A stretch of 6,859 bases of DNA from Caldifarciminota bacterium UBA3073 (GCA_002366725.1 DFBT01000119.1:8180-15038), one strand, 5' to 3'; numbered from the stretch's first letter, positions 1-5,387 are shown. The notes: a model not told the origin generated them from the sequence alone. Made by a program: numbers and translations.

Positions 1-146
1 CAACCAAACATCCATGCCGTAGTGCCGTGAGTCCACTCGTGCAGCAACACCATCAAATGATGCGTGACGAATAAAATTATCACCGTGGCTAATATAAAGG
101 TCAAATATCGTTTAAAATTGGACTTTCTCACAACTATCGTCCTCAT
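1..146 (-). CDS. Membrane protein with HEWTH zinc-peptidase motif (N-terminal part, cut by window edge)
   Basis: Reading the minus strand from ATG at 146 gives 48 codons that stay open to the window edge, so the C-terminal part is missing. The product starts with a short basic stretch (R2, R7, K8, K12, R13), then a hydrophobic helix at about residues 14-35, then HEWTH at 36-40, the HExxH signature of zinc metallopeptidases. A HExxH at the end of a membrane helix is typical of M50/site-2-protease-like intramembrane peptidases, so a membrane peptidase is likely; the second zinc-ligand region is not in the window. The start is supported by AAGGAG at 157-152, five bases before the ATG. The gene begins 16 nt after the stop of the 87-codon gene at 426-163, so the two are probably co-transcribed. 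The family beyond 'HExxH membrane protein' is inference. Confidence 0.72.
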   Translation of the reverse strand, partial: MRTIVVRKSNFKRYLTFILATVIILFVTHHLMVLLHEWTHGTTAWMFG

Positions 147-162
147 CTCCACTCCTTCCTCA

Positions 163-426
163 TTACTTCTTATTATTTTTAAGAGAAACCGACAAGGGCG
201 ACCTACCGTGTTTTATCCTGGAATAATTGAGACCATTCAGGAAGTATCTCGCCGGTTCTTCGGGTTTTCTTTTTTGGGTTGCCTCGATAATTTTTTCTAA
301 AACACCGACCGAGTGTTCACGGTTAATATCTCTAACCAATCCATTTCTGATACCCCATTCGATCAAGACCCTCCGAACCTTGTCTCTTCTCTTCCAATAT
401 TCCTCTTTGGGCTTTCTGCTTAACAT
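163..426 (-). CDS. Small basic helical protein of unknown function (87 aa)
   Basis: I do not recognise this gene with certainty. The product is charged, rich in Lys and Arg, predicted mostly helical, and has no membrane segment or signal peptide. The stretch from about residue 17 to 70 (helix, IEWGIRNGL, helix, KIIEATQKRKPEEPARYFLNGL) resembles the pattern seen in C-terminal domains of some plasmid and phage replication proteins, where a 'NPAGYFVKAL'-like segment ends the domain. That resemblance is from memory and weak. A good sigma-70 promoter lies about 85 nt upstream (542-514). The possible SD is AGGA well upstream of the ATG, so translation initiation may be weak. It is followed after 16 nt by the HEWTH membrane protein gene, which suggests co-transcription. 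The only evidence that it is a real gene is its promoter, spacing and plausible composition. Confidence 0.6.
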   Translation of the reverse strand: MLSRKPKEEYWKRRDKVRRVLIEWGIRNGLVRDINREHSVGVLEKIIEATQKRKPEEPARYFLNGLNYSRIKHGRSPLSVSLKNNKK

Positions 427-513
427 ATTAATCCGTAACTTCCTGTTTGCTTTTTAACCCCATCCAAAAAAACCTGTCGATTGTAAATGTCTTTAAATCA
501 GTTCATTCGTGTA

Positions 514-542
514 AGTTTACCACCAATTTTATGAAATGTCAA
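514..542 (-). promoter_or_regulatory. Sigma-70 promoter for the 87-aa gene and HEWTH gene
   Basis: On the minus strand TTGACA (542-537) is a perfect -35, followed after exactly 17 bases by TAAACT (519-514), which matches the -10 consensus at four of six positions. Transcription would start near 507, leaving a leader of about 80 nt before the ATG at 426. It lies in the 148-base gap after the transporter stop, so the two left-most genes can be expressed separately from the flavodoxin operon. Confidence 0.65.
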
Positions 543-574
543 GGACTTTTTTTGTAAAGGTTTTGAGAGGGACT

Positions 575-1477
575 CTACGAGTTGCTAAGAGTCGGATCGA
601 GCCGAATTTTATACTGCTGTGTTATTATACCTGTGACGATGAGGATTAATCCGACTATCGTTGAAAATAGTATTTTTTCTCCAACTATGCGATGAATAAA
701 TATCAGCGATATGAATGGAGCTAAAAATATCAGATTACTCACCCTTGCCGTTGTTTTTGAGAGCTTTAAGGCTTTGAGCCAGACCAAAAAGGTAATTCCC
801 ATTTCGAATAAACCGACATAAATTGAACTCAAAAGTCCATTAATTGGGGGTATCACTATCTTCGAAAATGACAGGATGGCGATTGAAATAAAAACGGAGC
901 CGAATAAGAAATTTAAGAATAATTTTGCCGTCTCGTCTCTCTTGTCTTTCATATTATAAATCCAGAACAGAGCCCAGATTACCGAAGAACCCACAGCCAG
1001 TAGAACGCCCTGGGGATTGGAGAATTTTAGTGAAGTCAAATTGCCCCTCGTACCGATTATAATTACTCCAACAAAACTGATGGTGATCGCGAGAATGCTT
1101 TTGAATTTTATTTTCTGTTTAAGTAGGGGAATGGATAATAAAACGAGCATTATCGGCCAGGTATAATTTAGTGGCTGAGCTTCCTGTGCGGGGAGCAAGG
1201 AGTAAGCCTTAAATAGAACTACATAGTAAAGAAAAGGATTTAGAAAAGCAAGTAGTGCGGAGTGCAAATAGTCTTTTTTGGAATATTTTTTAAATAAGGC
1301 AAACTTTTTTTGGATCAGTAAAATAATGAAAAGAATTACGACCGAGGTAATTGAGGCAAAAAATAATAGCTGGAGAGAATCTAAATATCTCAACGAAATT
1401 TTGAAGGCAGAGGCAACGGTTGACCATAATAATACCGCGATAATAGCGTAGGTATAAGCCAGCCTCTGTTTTTCCAT
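575..1477 (-). CDS. EamA/DMT superfamily transporter (10 TM)
   Basis: A 300-residue integral membrane protein of the drug/metabolite transporter superfamily, full length for the family. It shows the usual two EamA repeats of about five helices each: residues 8-143 and about 155-288. Family-like features are the Trp in the first helix (W18), the LNYTWPIML segment at 103-111 ending the first repeat, and IWALFWIYN at 167-175 opening the second. Such carriers sit in the cytoplasmic membrane and move small metabolites or amino acids in either direction; the substrate cannot be read from the sequence. The start at 1477 has no strong SD, but it leads directly into helix 1 and no better start is visible. 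The gene begins 39 nt after the tautomerase stop on the same strand, consistent with being the last gene of the flavodoxin operon. The TAG stop overlaps a weak GACTC/GAGTC stem without a U-run. Confidence 0.88.
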   Translation of the reverse strand: MEKQRLAYTYAIIAVLLWSTVASAFKISLRYLDSLQLLFFASITSVVILFIILLIQKKFALFKKYSKKDYLHSALLAFLNPFLYYVVLFKAYSLLPAQEAQPLNYTWPIMLVLLSIPLLKQKIKFKSILAITISFVGVIIIGTRGNLTSLKFSNPQGVLLAVGSSVIWALFWIYNMKDKRDETAKLFLNFLFGSVFISIAILSFSKIVIPPINGLLSSIYVGLFEMGITFLVWLKALKLSKTTARVSNLIFLAPFISLIFIHRIVGEKILFSTIVGLILIVTGIITQQYKIRLDPTLSNS

Positions 1478-1516
1478 AAATGAGGTTCAATCTTTAGATT
1501 ATGAAAGTTTGAAGCT

Positions 1517-1702
1517 TTATTTCCTTTTCCGATCCGCTAATAACTGCCCGTGTATTCCAACATTCTCGGGCGGATTTTCCCGTATGAGCACGGTGATGTG
1601 CTCGATTCTATATACTTCAACTGCGGCATCTGTGAGTTTTTTTACCAGCTGCCTCTTCTGCTCAGTCTTTATCGGCGGTCCCTCTACCGTAATCGTCGGC
1701 AT
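1517..1702 (-). CDS. dmpI: 4-oxalocrotonate tautomerase family protein, DmpI type
   Basis: A 61-residue protein of the smallest enzyme family in the tautomerase superfamily. After removal of Met1 the N-terminal residue is Pro, the catalytic base of these enzymes. The sequence MPTITVEGPPI at the start and the LIRENPPENVG segment at 39-49 are the pattern I associate with DmpI-type tautomerases. R41 (40 without Met) lies near the position of the catalytic Arg39 of Pseudomonas 4-OT, whereas no Arg matches Arg11. The subunits form hexamers in the cytoplasm. The canonical reaction is ketonisation of 2-hydroxymuconate in aromatic meta-cleavage, but no other gene of that pathway is present, so the true substrate here is unknown. 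The start is firm: TAAGGAGGTGAG precedes the ATG at good spacing. It lies between the asparaginase-like gene (84 nt upstream) and the transporter (39 nt downstream). Confidence 0.9.
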   Translation of the reverse strand: MPTITVEGPPIKTEQKRQLVKKLTDAAVEVYRIEHITVLIRENPPENVGIHGQLLADRKRK

Positions 1703-1730
1703 CGCAACTCACCTCCTTATTATTTTGGCT

Positions 1731-1783
1731 AAAGTTCCGAGTGCATCTGAAGCCCAGCCGTAAGGCTGAATTTGGTTACGGCT
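1731..1783. repeat. Degenerate copy of the compound-hairpin repeat
   Basis: The gap between the asparaginase-like gene and the tautomerase gene contains AAGTTCCGA (1732-1740) and GAATTTGG (1768-1775). These are the two linker-plus-stem blocks that also bracket hairpin 1 of the better copy at 4267-4330. Inside is a 5-bp stem CAGCC/GGCTG (1755-1759/1764-1768) with a GTAA loop. An alternative fold pairs AGCCGTAA (1756-1763) with TTACGGCT (1776-1783), eight perfect pairs. Neither fold is followed by a U-run on either strand, so it is not an obvious intrinsic terminator. It could slow or stabilise the operon mRNA at this junction. Confidence 0.5.
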
Positions 1784-1786
1784 TAT

Positions 1787-2275
1787 TTACTTTATTTCTT
1801 CAAACACGCCTGTCTGTCTGTTTTTTTTAACATTATCACAATGAAAATACTTGCCATTCATAGAAATATAAACTCCAGGGAGTAAAATTTGGACAAATGC
1901 TAAAGAACTTCCTAAATTGAATAATCCGTCAGAACTACCAAACGTGTATGGTATCATCGCACCGGTTAGAATAATTGTTTTATCTTTTATGGAATTGCCG
2001 AGAATTTTGGCGGTTTCTACCATTGTATCAGTGCCATGGATAATTAGTATTTTATTTTCTTTTGCTTTTTTGCAGTTTTTAAGGATATTTTTTCTATCGG
2101 CGTCAGTCATATTTAAACTATCGACCATCATTAAAGTTTCGATATCAACTTTTAGCTTACAACGACCCAGTCTCAGCATTTCAAGTAGGTGAGTGTCCTT
2201 GAAAAAGAGTTCTCCCTTGAGTTCATTGTACTCCTTATCGAAAGTCCCACCCGTGACAAAGATTTTGATTGTCAT
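1787..2275 (-). CDS. Short asparaginase-domain protein (N-terminal domain only)
   Basis: A 162-residue protein covering only the N-terminal domain of L-asparaginases, which are usually about 320-350 residues. Seen motifs are TGGTFD (8-13, T11 equivalent to the first catalytic Thr), DSLNMTD (52-58, substrate-binding loop), HGTDTM (80-85, T82/D83 equivalent to the catalytic Thr-Asp pair), LTGAM (103-107) and SDGLFNL (115-121). K150 or K151 in DNVKKN lies where the catalytic Lys of the TD-K triad is expected. The C-terminal domain that completes the active site across the dimer is absent. Short stand-alone asparaginase-domain proteins of this size are, from memory, a known group, so this is more likely a complete short form than a truncation; amidase activity is unproven. 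It starts 23 nt after the flavodoxin stop. The SD is weak (AAGAAA), and TATAAT sits only nine bases before the ATG, so an internal leaderless start is possible. Confidence 0.82.
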   Translation of the reverse strand: MTIKIFVTGGTFDKEYNELKGELFFKDTHLLEMLRLGRCKLKVDIETLMMVDSLNMTDADRKNILKNCKKAKENKILIIHGTDTMVETAKILGNSIKDKTIILTGAMIPYTFGSSDGLFNLGSSLAFVQILLPGVYISMNGKYFHCDNVKKNRQTGVFEEIK

Positions 2276-2298
2276 GATTTCTTAATTATAGGTTAACA

Positions 2299-2811
2299 TT
2301 AATAAGAGGAGGTTGAACAATTGTCAGGTTGAGTTCCTTGCATAGATTCTCCTCGATGTAATTTTACACTGCTGGCAAATTTCCTCGCATTTTCTAAATC
2401 ATGTTCATTGGGTCTGCCTTTATTTATTCCACCGAATAATTTTAACGGTCCAACGGTACTGAACCCTTTACAAGAAAATTCCCCAATGATGGTGAAACCT
2501 ATTCCCATCAATTTTTCCTTTATTAATTTGTGATTTTTATCGATATTCTTTTCCCCTGCGCCGCTTGTCGAAAAAATAAATGCCTCTTTGTTTTTTTGAG
2601 AGGATAGTTTATCAACGATATTTAATAAACTTTTATGATGTCTACCCATGTAAATGCCCGAACCAAAACCAATCAAATCACATTCTGCAACGGTATTTAT
2701 ATCTAACTCTTTTGGTCTCACTAATTTTGCCTCAAGAACATTTGCAATTACTTTGGCAATTTTTTCTGTATTACCGTGATGTACTGACTCATAAATAATT
2801 AATGTTTTCAA
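2299..2811 (-). CDS. Flavodoxin-family protein, TTG start
   Basis: A 170-residue flavodoxin-like fold protein, normal length for the family. SVHHGNTEKIA (9-19) is the FMN phosphate-binding loop that follows the first strand (TLIIYES). GSGIYMG (50-56) and STSGAGEKN (81-89) are the two further loops that hold the isoalloxazine ring. GRPNEHDLENARKFA (132-146) forms the last helix. Such proteins carry electrons at low potential in the cytoplasm, or act as small FMN reductases; the partner is not shown. The start codon is TTG (2811-2809), chosen because AAGGAGG (2822-2816) lies four bases upstream and the protein begins exactly at the first beta strand. A consensus promoter at 2863-2835 gives a leader of about 17 nt. 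The polar tail after residue 152 (GTQPDNCSTSSY) is unlike the core and looks non-conserved. It is first in a likely four-gene operon. Confidence 0.9.
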   Translation of the reverse strand: MKTLIIYESVHHGNTEKIAKVIANVLEAKLVRPKELDINTVAECDLIGFGSGIYMGRHHKSLLNIVDKLSSQKNKEAFIFSTSGAGEKNIDKNHKLIKEKLMGIGFTIIGEFSCKGFSTVGPLKLFGGINKGRPNEHDLENARKFASSVKLHRGESMQGTQPDNCSTSSY

Positions 2812-2834
2812 AAAACCTCCTTTTCTGTTGTATA

Positions 2835-2863
2835 ATTATATACCAAAATTTTGGATTTGTCAA
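2835..2863 (-). promoter_or_regulatory. Consensus sigma-70 promoter of the flavodoxin operon
   Basis: On the minus strand TTGACA (2863-2858), 17 bases, then TATAAT (2840-2835): both hexamers perfect and spacing optimal. Expected transcription start is around 2828, giving a very short leader with the SD for the TTG start at 2811. The 17 bases at 2826-2842 recur exactly at 5631-5647 in the promoter region before the IS110 transposase, including the -10 box and the following TATACAACA. Confidence 0.88.
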
Positions 2864-2889
2864 CCTTTTCTTGTCCGCCGTTTTTTTTG

Positions 2890-2925
2890 CCTGTCTATCG
2901 TTCCTTACAGATCTGTATGGACAGG
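2890..2925. repeat. Dispersed GC-rich palindrome, copy 1
   Basis: Outer arms CCTGTC (2890-2895) and GACAGG (2920-2925) enclose a perfect 12-bp palindrome TACAGATCTGTA (2906-2917). A run of eight T lies just before it on the plus strand. The 15 bases at 2911-2925 match 14 of 15 with 6167-6181 inside the broken transposase. It resembles the larger palindromes at 4343-4405 and 4496-4550 in its outer CCTGTC...GGACAGG arms. It lies just upstream of the flavodoxin promoter. Confidence 0.6.
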
Positions 2926-2944
2926 TGAGGAGGGACATGATTTC

Positions 2945-3200
2945 GGGGTCAGGTCTTTAATTTTAAATTTTCAAGCATCCCTTCAAGGCAGGATTCTTGC
3001 TATATATTTTCTGACTTTTTCCAGTGATTGGTGGATTGAAATAGCCTGCATCGAAAATCTCTTCCAGTGCTCTAAGAGATAATGTGGTGTGATTTTTCGG
3101 GCGATGAACTATCCAGAAACTTGATTCTCAATTGCCATAGCTTCATTATATTCTTCAGAATATGTCGAAAGGAAAAATTTAAAATTAAAGACCTGACCCC
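2945..3200. mobile_element. MITE-like element with perfect 27-bp terminal inverted repeats
   Basis: The 27 bases at 2945-2971, beginning GGGGTCAGGTCTTTAA, are the exact reverse complement of 3174-3200, which ends TTAAAGACCTGACCCC. Identity stops at both the outer and inner edges, so this is a 256-bp element with defined ends. It carries no transposase. On the minus strand an open stretch of about 48 codons without a start ends in the left repeat and could be a decayed coding remnant; I recognise no family in it. GGGGTCAGGT ends are, from memory, associated with Y1/REP-type transposase elements in uncultured bacteria. It occupies most of the 473-base gene-free gap between the methyltransferase stop and the flavodoxin start. 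No clear target-site duplication is visible. Confidence 0.82.
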
Positions 3201-3284
3201 ATATTTATTAAACATAAATTTGATTTTTTCATTTTGGAAAATGAAAGAGGGGTTAGGGGTGAATTCCATTTTTTAAAATTCCTT

Positions 3285-4082
3285 TTACTTCTTTCTTGCT
3301 AGAATGACGAAAAGCTCAGGTATGTAAAGTAAAGAATGTAACCAACTGCCCGGTTCAGATTGACCGTCTTGATAAAGGTCACCAGGTGCTTCTTGTACGT
3401 GTTCAATTATAAATCCGCACTCAAGAAGTCCATTAAAGGTCTCATCTAAATAATGACGGAATTCGATAGCGTTTTTGTCTTCGGTTTTTTTTCTCTCCTT
3501 CACTGCATATGGCACGGATATACGATATCCTTTGCCGTCCCAAGATGATTCATCAACAAATTGGGAAAGAGGGTTTTGAGCATCTGCTCGATATAATCCT
3601 CCAGATCTAAGAATACGTGCAACCTCTGAATATACTTTTTTTACGTCAGGTATATAACCCATTGAGGGTGCTTGATATACAAGGTCAAAAGAGTTGTCTT
3701 TAAGGGCAGAGAGATCACTCATATCCGCTTGGATTGTTGTGACATTGTATCCATAATGATCGGCCGCTTTTTTGTCATTTATCAATTGACCGTCTGCAAT
3801 GTCCACAACTGTCACTCTAGCACCAAGGAGGCCGAATATTGCTGATTGTTGACCACCGCCTGATGCAAGGCATAATACATCTTTGTCTTTAACATCGGCG
3901 AGTATACTGGAGGGGAATATCTCGTCTAGCGGCTTGGGAACATCCTTCAGCTGACCTTTGGCATATTTTTGAACAATAGCCGGATTCAGATTTAACCAAG
4001 GACGGGTAAAACCACAATCTTCTTTAACCATCTTTTCCCACCATTCTTTATTAGCTGACGCGTAAGAATTTTGTTTGTTCAT
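3285..4082 (-). CDS. Class I SAM-dependent methyltransferase
   Basis: A 265-residue Rossmann-fold methyltransferase, full length. Motif I is DVLCLASGGGQ (68-78, the glycine-rich SAM loop), the acidic end of strand 2 is D94 in TVVDIAD, motif III is QADMSDL (118-124), motif IV is FDLVYQAPS (132-140) and the post-motif is ILRSGGLY (157-164). An aromatic N-terminal segment around WWEKM (14-18) precedes the domain, and the last 60 residues form the substrate-side cap. The acceptor substrate cannot be told from sequence; a small molecule is more likely than RNA or DNA, since no nucleic-acid domain is present. The start at 4082 has no SD: the usual position is filled by a 16-bp perfect palindrome (4104-4089). 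No convincing promoter is visible upstream. It stands alone, with repeat-rich gaps on both sides. Confidence 0.88.
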   Translation of the reverse strand: MNKQNSYASANKEWWEKMVKEDCGFTRPWLNLNPAIVQKYAKGQLKDVPKPLDEIFPSSILADVKDKDVLCLASGGGQQSAIFGLLGARVTVVDIADGQLINDKKAADHYGYNVTTIQADMSDLSALKDNSFDLVYQAPSMGYIPDVKKVYSEVARILRSGGLYRADAQNPLSQFVDESSWDGKGYRISVPYAVKERKKTEDKNAIEFRHYLDETFNGLLECGFIIEHVQEAPGDLYQDGQSEPGSWLHSLLYIPELFVILARKK

Positions 4083-4266
4083 AATTATGTTAATTTAAAT
4101 TAACTTATAAAAATTGTTTTTTTGAGTGCGGAAGAATGAATCAGTCATAAACTCTTTATCCCCCTCTTAAAACAATAAAGAAAAAATCAAATTTATTCCT
4201 TTTTAAAAACCTATCAAACTCCAATAATAAAGAAAAATATTTTTTGAATTGCGTGTAATGTTGCGA
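4083..4266. other. AT-rich intergenic stretch with no recognised gene
   Basis: Upstream region of the methyltransferase. Apart from the palindrome at 4089-4104 I see only AT-rich DNA with short A and T runs, no SD-led reading frame and no RNA gene. TATAAG on the minus strand near 4109-4104 is a possible -10 but lacks a credible -35. Confidence 0.4.
4089..4104. promoter_or_regulatory. 16-bp perfect palindrome before the methyltransferase start
   Basis: GTTAATTTAAATTAAC is a perfect palindrome ending six bases before the ATG at 4082 and replacing the expected SD. It is a candidate operator or an mRNA fold hindering initiation. In AT-rich DNA such palindromes also arise by chance, so the regulatory role is inference only. 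Confidence 0.3.
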
Positions 4267-4330
4267 GTATATCTGAAGTTCCGAGCGAAGCGAGGAATTT
4301 GGGTGAGGGCGTAGCCCGAACCAGACATAC
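4267..4330. repeat. Compound-hairpin repeat, best copy A
   Basis: Outer stem GTATATCTG (4267-4275) pairs with CAGACATAC (4322-4330), eight of nine. Inside are linker AAG, hairpin 1 TTCC-GA-GC-GAA-GC-GA-GGAA (4279-4297), linker TTTG, and hairpin 2 GGT-GA-GGGC-GTA-GCCC-GA-ACC (4302-4322). Both hairpins have tandem G-A/A-G mismatches flanked by Watson-Crick stems and a GNA triloop. Hairpin 1 contains GCGAAGC, known as an exceptionally stable DNA mini-hairpin. It is followed by TGATAATAATTA (4333-4344), which also follows copy B. Confidence 0.8.
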
Positions 4331-4342
4331 TCTGATAATAAT

Positions 4343-4405
4343 TACCTGTCTGCCGATCCCTACGGATCCGTCCACAGGATCCGTAGGGATATGGACAGGC
4401 AGGTA
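4343..4405. repeat. Dispersed GC-rich palindrome, copy 2
   Basis: A 63-bp imperfect palindrome. The inner arms are 14 perfect pairs (4356-4369 with 4377-4390) around a 7-base loop. The outer arms TACCTGTCTGCC and GGACAGGCAGGTA pair with few mismatches. It shares CCCTACGGATC with the next copy at 4496-4550 and its GGACAGG edge with 2890-2925. It directly abuts copy A of the compound-hairpin family. Confidence 0.75.
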
Positions 4406-4495
4406 GGGAACATTTTTTTCTTGTCGTAACGAAGTGGAAATCCCGCCTTTGGTCATACGACCCGTCCTCAGGTCACAGACTCGTTCGCAGAATCC

Positions 4496-4550
4496 TGTCC
4501 CTACGGATCTTGAGATGGACATGAGATCCGCATGGATATGGGCGGGGACA
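4496..4550. repeat. Dispersed GC-rich palindrome, copy 3 (degenerate)
   Basis: Outer arms TGTCCC (4496-4501) and GGGACA (4545-4550) pair perfectly. The inner arms ACGGATCT (4503-4510) and AGATCCGc (4524-4531) pair seven of eight. CCCTACGGATC (4499-4509) is identical to 4358-4368 in copy 2. The long minus-strand reading frame across this region consists of repeat DNA and is not a gene. Confidence 0.6.
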
Positions 4551-4569
4551 AATCGCATTTAATATGTTT

Positions 4570-4633
4570 TATATGACCGAGCCGAAGGCGAGGCAAGGAG
4601 CGAAGCGACGCAGAGTTCCGAACCCGCCATATA
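4570..4633. repeat. Compound-hairpin repeat, variant copy D
   Basis: Outer TATATG (4570-4575) pairs with CATATA (4628-4633). Inside is CC-GA-GCC-GAA-GGC-GA-GG (4577-4593), with the same tandem GA mismatch and GAA triloop design as copy A. It is followed by GA-GC-GAA-GC-GA (4598-4608), again containing GCGAAGC (4600-4606). The linkers differ from copies A and B. It ends six bases from the stop codon of the cysteine-rich membrane protein gene, on that gene's downstream side, so it would fold at the 3' end of its mRNA. Confidence 0.65.
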
Positions 4634-4639
4634 CCATAA

Positions 4640-5158
4640 TTACATCTTTTTTGCGGCACTTCCAGGACAAATAAATCTCATCTTGCATCTCCCACAGGAT
4701 TTTTTACGACGAGAAAAATTTGCTGCATTCAAGACAAGAAAAGCTATCAATAAAATAAGAACAGTAGTTGAAAAATTTAGAATTAATGAAATTGCCATTG
4801 CCAATACAGGTATAATCATTACCGATGGCCAGAAAATTCCTGCAATTTTTCCTCCTAATTCAAAATTTCCAGAGTTCTTTTTGAACAAGCGACTTGCCAG
4901 TTTTCCCCAACCGACTGTGCACCATTTATCGTAATAATAGCAAGATGTGCACAAGTGTTTTCTTAAAACAAAAACAAGCACAACTATTACATAACCCAAA
5001 TATATCAACGACAAAATAGGAATTCCTGAAATTTGGATGGAGTACATTCCCCAAAAAGCAATAGCAAAGATTAGAATTATGATTATATTCTGCCATAATA
5101 TTTCTGATTTAGGATATTCTTCTAATCCTCGTTCGTAAATTTTTGTTTCCTCTTTCAT
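4640..5158 (-). CDS. Four-helix membrane protein with two cysteine clusters (unknown function)
   Basis: 172 residues. Four hydrophobic helices are seen at about 22-40, 45-66, 104-126 and 131-148. After helix 2 comes C70-x2-C73-x6-C80 followed by GWGK (83-86). After helix 4 comes C155-x2-C158-x5-C164 within a CxxCKMRFICPGSAAK tail. By the positive-inside rule both clusters should face the cytoplasm, since each is flanked by Lys and Arg. Six cysteines in two paired groups suggest a bound zinc or iron-sulfur site joining the loops; this is inference. I recall similar small proteins in archaea and uncultured bacteria without assigned function. The start at 5158 is preferred over the ATG at 5176, because AAAGGAGGAGAC, seven bases before 5158, is a strong SD and overlaps the earlier ATG. 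TATAAT at 5194-5189 is a plausible -10. Repeats flank the gene on both sides. Confidence 0.82.
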   Translation of the reverse strand: MKEETKIYERGLEEYPKSEILWQNIIIILIFAIAFWGMYSIQISGIPILSLIYLGYVIVVLVFVLRKHLCTSCYYYDKWCTVGWGKLASRLFKKNSGNFELGGKIAGIFWPSVMIIPVLAMAISLILNFSTTVLILLIAFLVLNAANFSRRKKSCGRCKMRFICPGSAAKKM

Positions 5159-5188
5159 ATTGTCTCCTCCTTTCATAATTTATATTAG

Positions 5189-5194
5189 ATTATA
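5189..5194 (-). promoter_or_regulatory. Possible -10 box of the cysteine-cluster membrane protein gene
   Basis: TATAAT on the minus strand, 30 bases before the chosen ATG at 5158, with the SD in between. The region 17 bases further upstream (GC-rich, near 5213) has no -35 match, so the promoter would be weak or activator-dependent. Confidence 0.35.
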
Positions 5195-5212
5195 TAAAAT
5201 CTTACTTTTTGA

Positions 5213-5228
5213 GGCGGGGTTCGGAGTT
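5213..5228. repeat. Inverted-repeat partner flanking the membrane protein gene
   Basis: GGCGGGGTTCGGAGTT, read on the minus strand as AACTCCGAACCCCGCC, is close to AGTTCCGAACCCGCC at 4614-4628. The two lie in inverted orientation on either side of the gene at 5158-4640. This may mean the gene moved as a unit, or that the flanks are two members of the same repeat family. Confidence 0.4.
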
Positions 5229-5236
5229 TTATATAA

Positions 5237-5387
5237 CGGGATGGCGGATGAGCGAAGTGCCCCGAAGGGGCATTTTGGCTTCAGCTGTTCATCCGCGAGA
5301 TAGCCGATGTGACGCTTCGACAGCTTAACTACCCTCAAGAGGCAGATGAGCCTTTACTCAGGCTGAAGCCTCGCTCATCCGCATCCC
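5237..5387. repeat. Inverted-repeat element with two internal hairpins (E1 and E2)
   Basis: CGGGATGGCGGATGAGCGA at the left (5237-5255) is matched in inverted form at the right by TCGCTCATCCGCATCCCG (5371-5388), differing by one extra base. Left half E1: stem GCGGATGA (5244-5251) pairs perfectly with TCATCCGC (5289-5296). It encloses AAG, hairpin TGCCCC-GAA-GGGGCA (5258-5272) and TTTTG, the same order as copies A and B. Right half E2: GCAGATGAGC (5342-5351) pairs with GCTCATCCGC (5373-5382), nine of ten, around a small AGGCT/AGCCT stem. No gene or transposase lies inside. It may be a MITE or a REP-like cluster. Confidence 0.65.

Noticed and set aside
2828..3082. 84-codon plus-strand reading frame
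   Set aside because: It overlaps the strong minus-strand promoter, a palindrome and the MITE end, and lacks an SD.
3072..3269. 65-codon minus-strand reading frame
   Set aside because: It crosses the right terminal repeat of the MITE and has no SD; composition is not protein-like.
4214..4558. 114-codon minus-strand reading frame
   Set aside because: It runs through the compound-hairpin copy A and two palindromes; its translation is read-through of repeat DNA with no SD or domain.
5258..5276. Intrinsic terminator TGCCCC-GAA-GGGGCA followed by TTTT
   Set aside because: No plus-strand gene lies upstream of it, the T-run is only four bases, and it is better explained as hairpin 1 of the E1 repeat.
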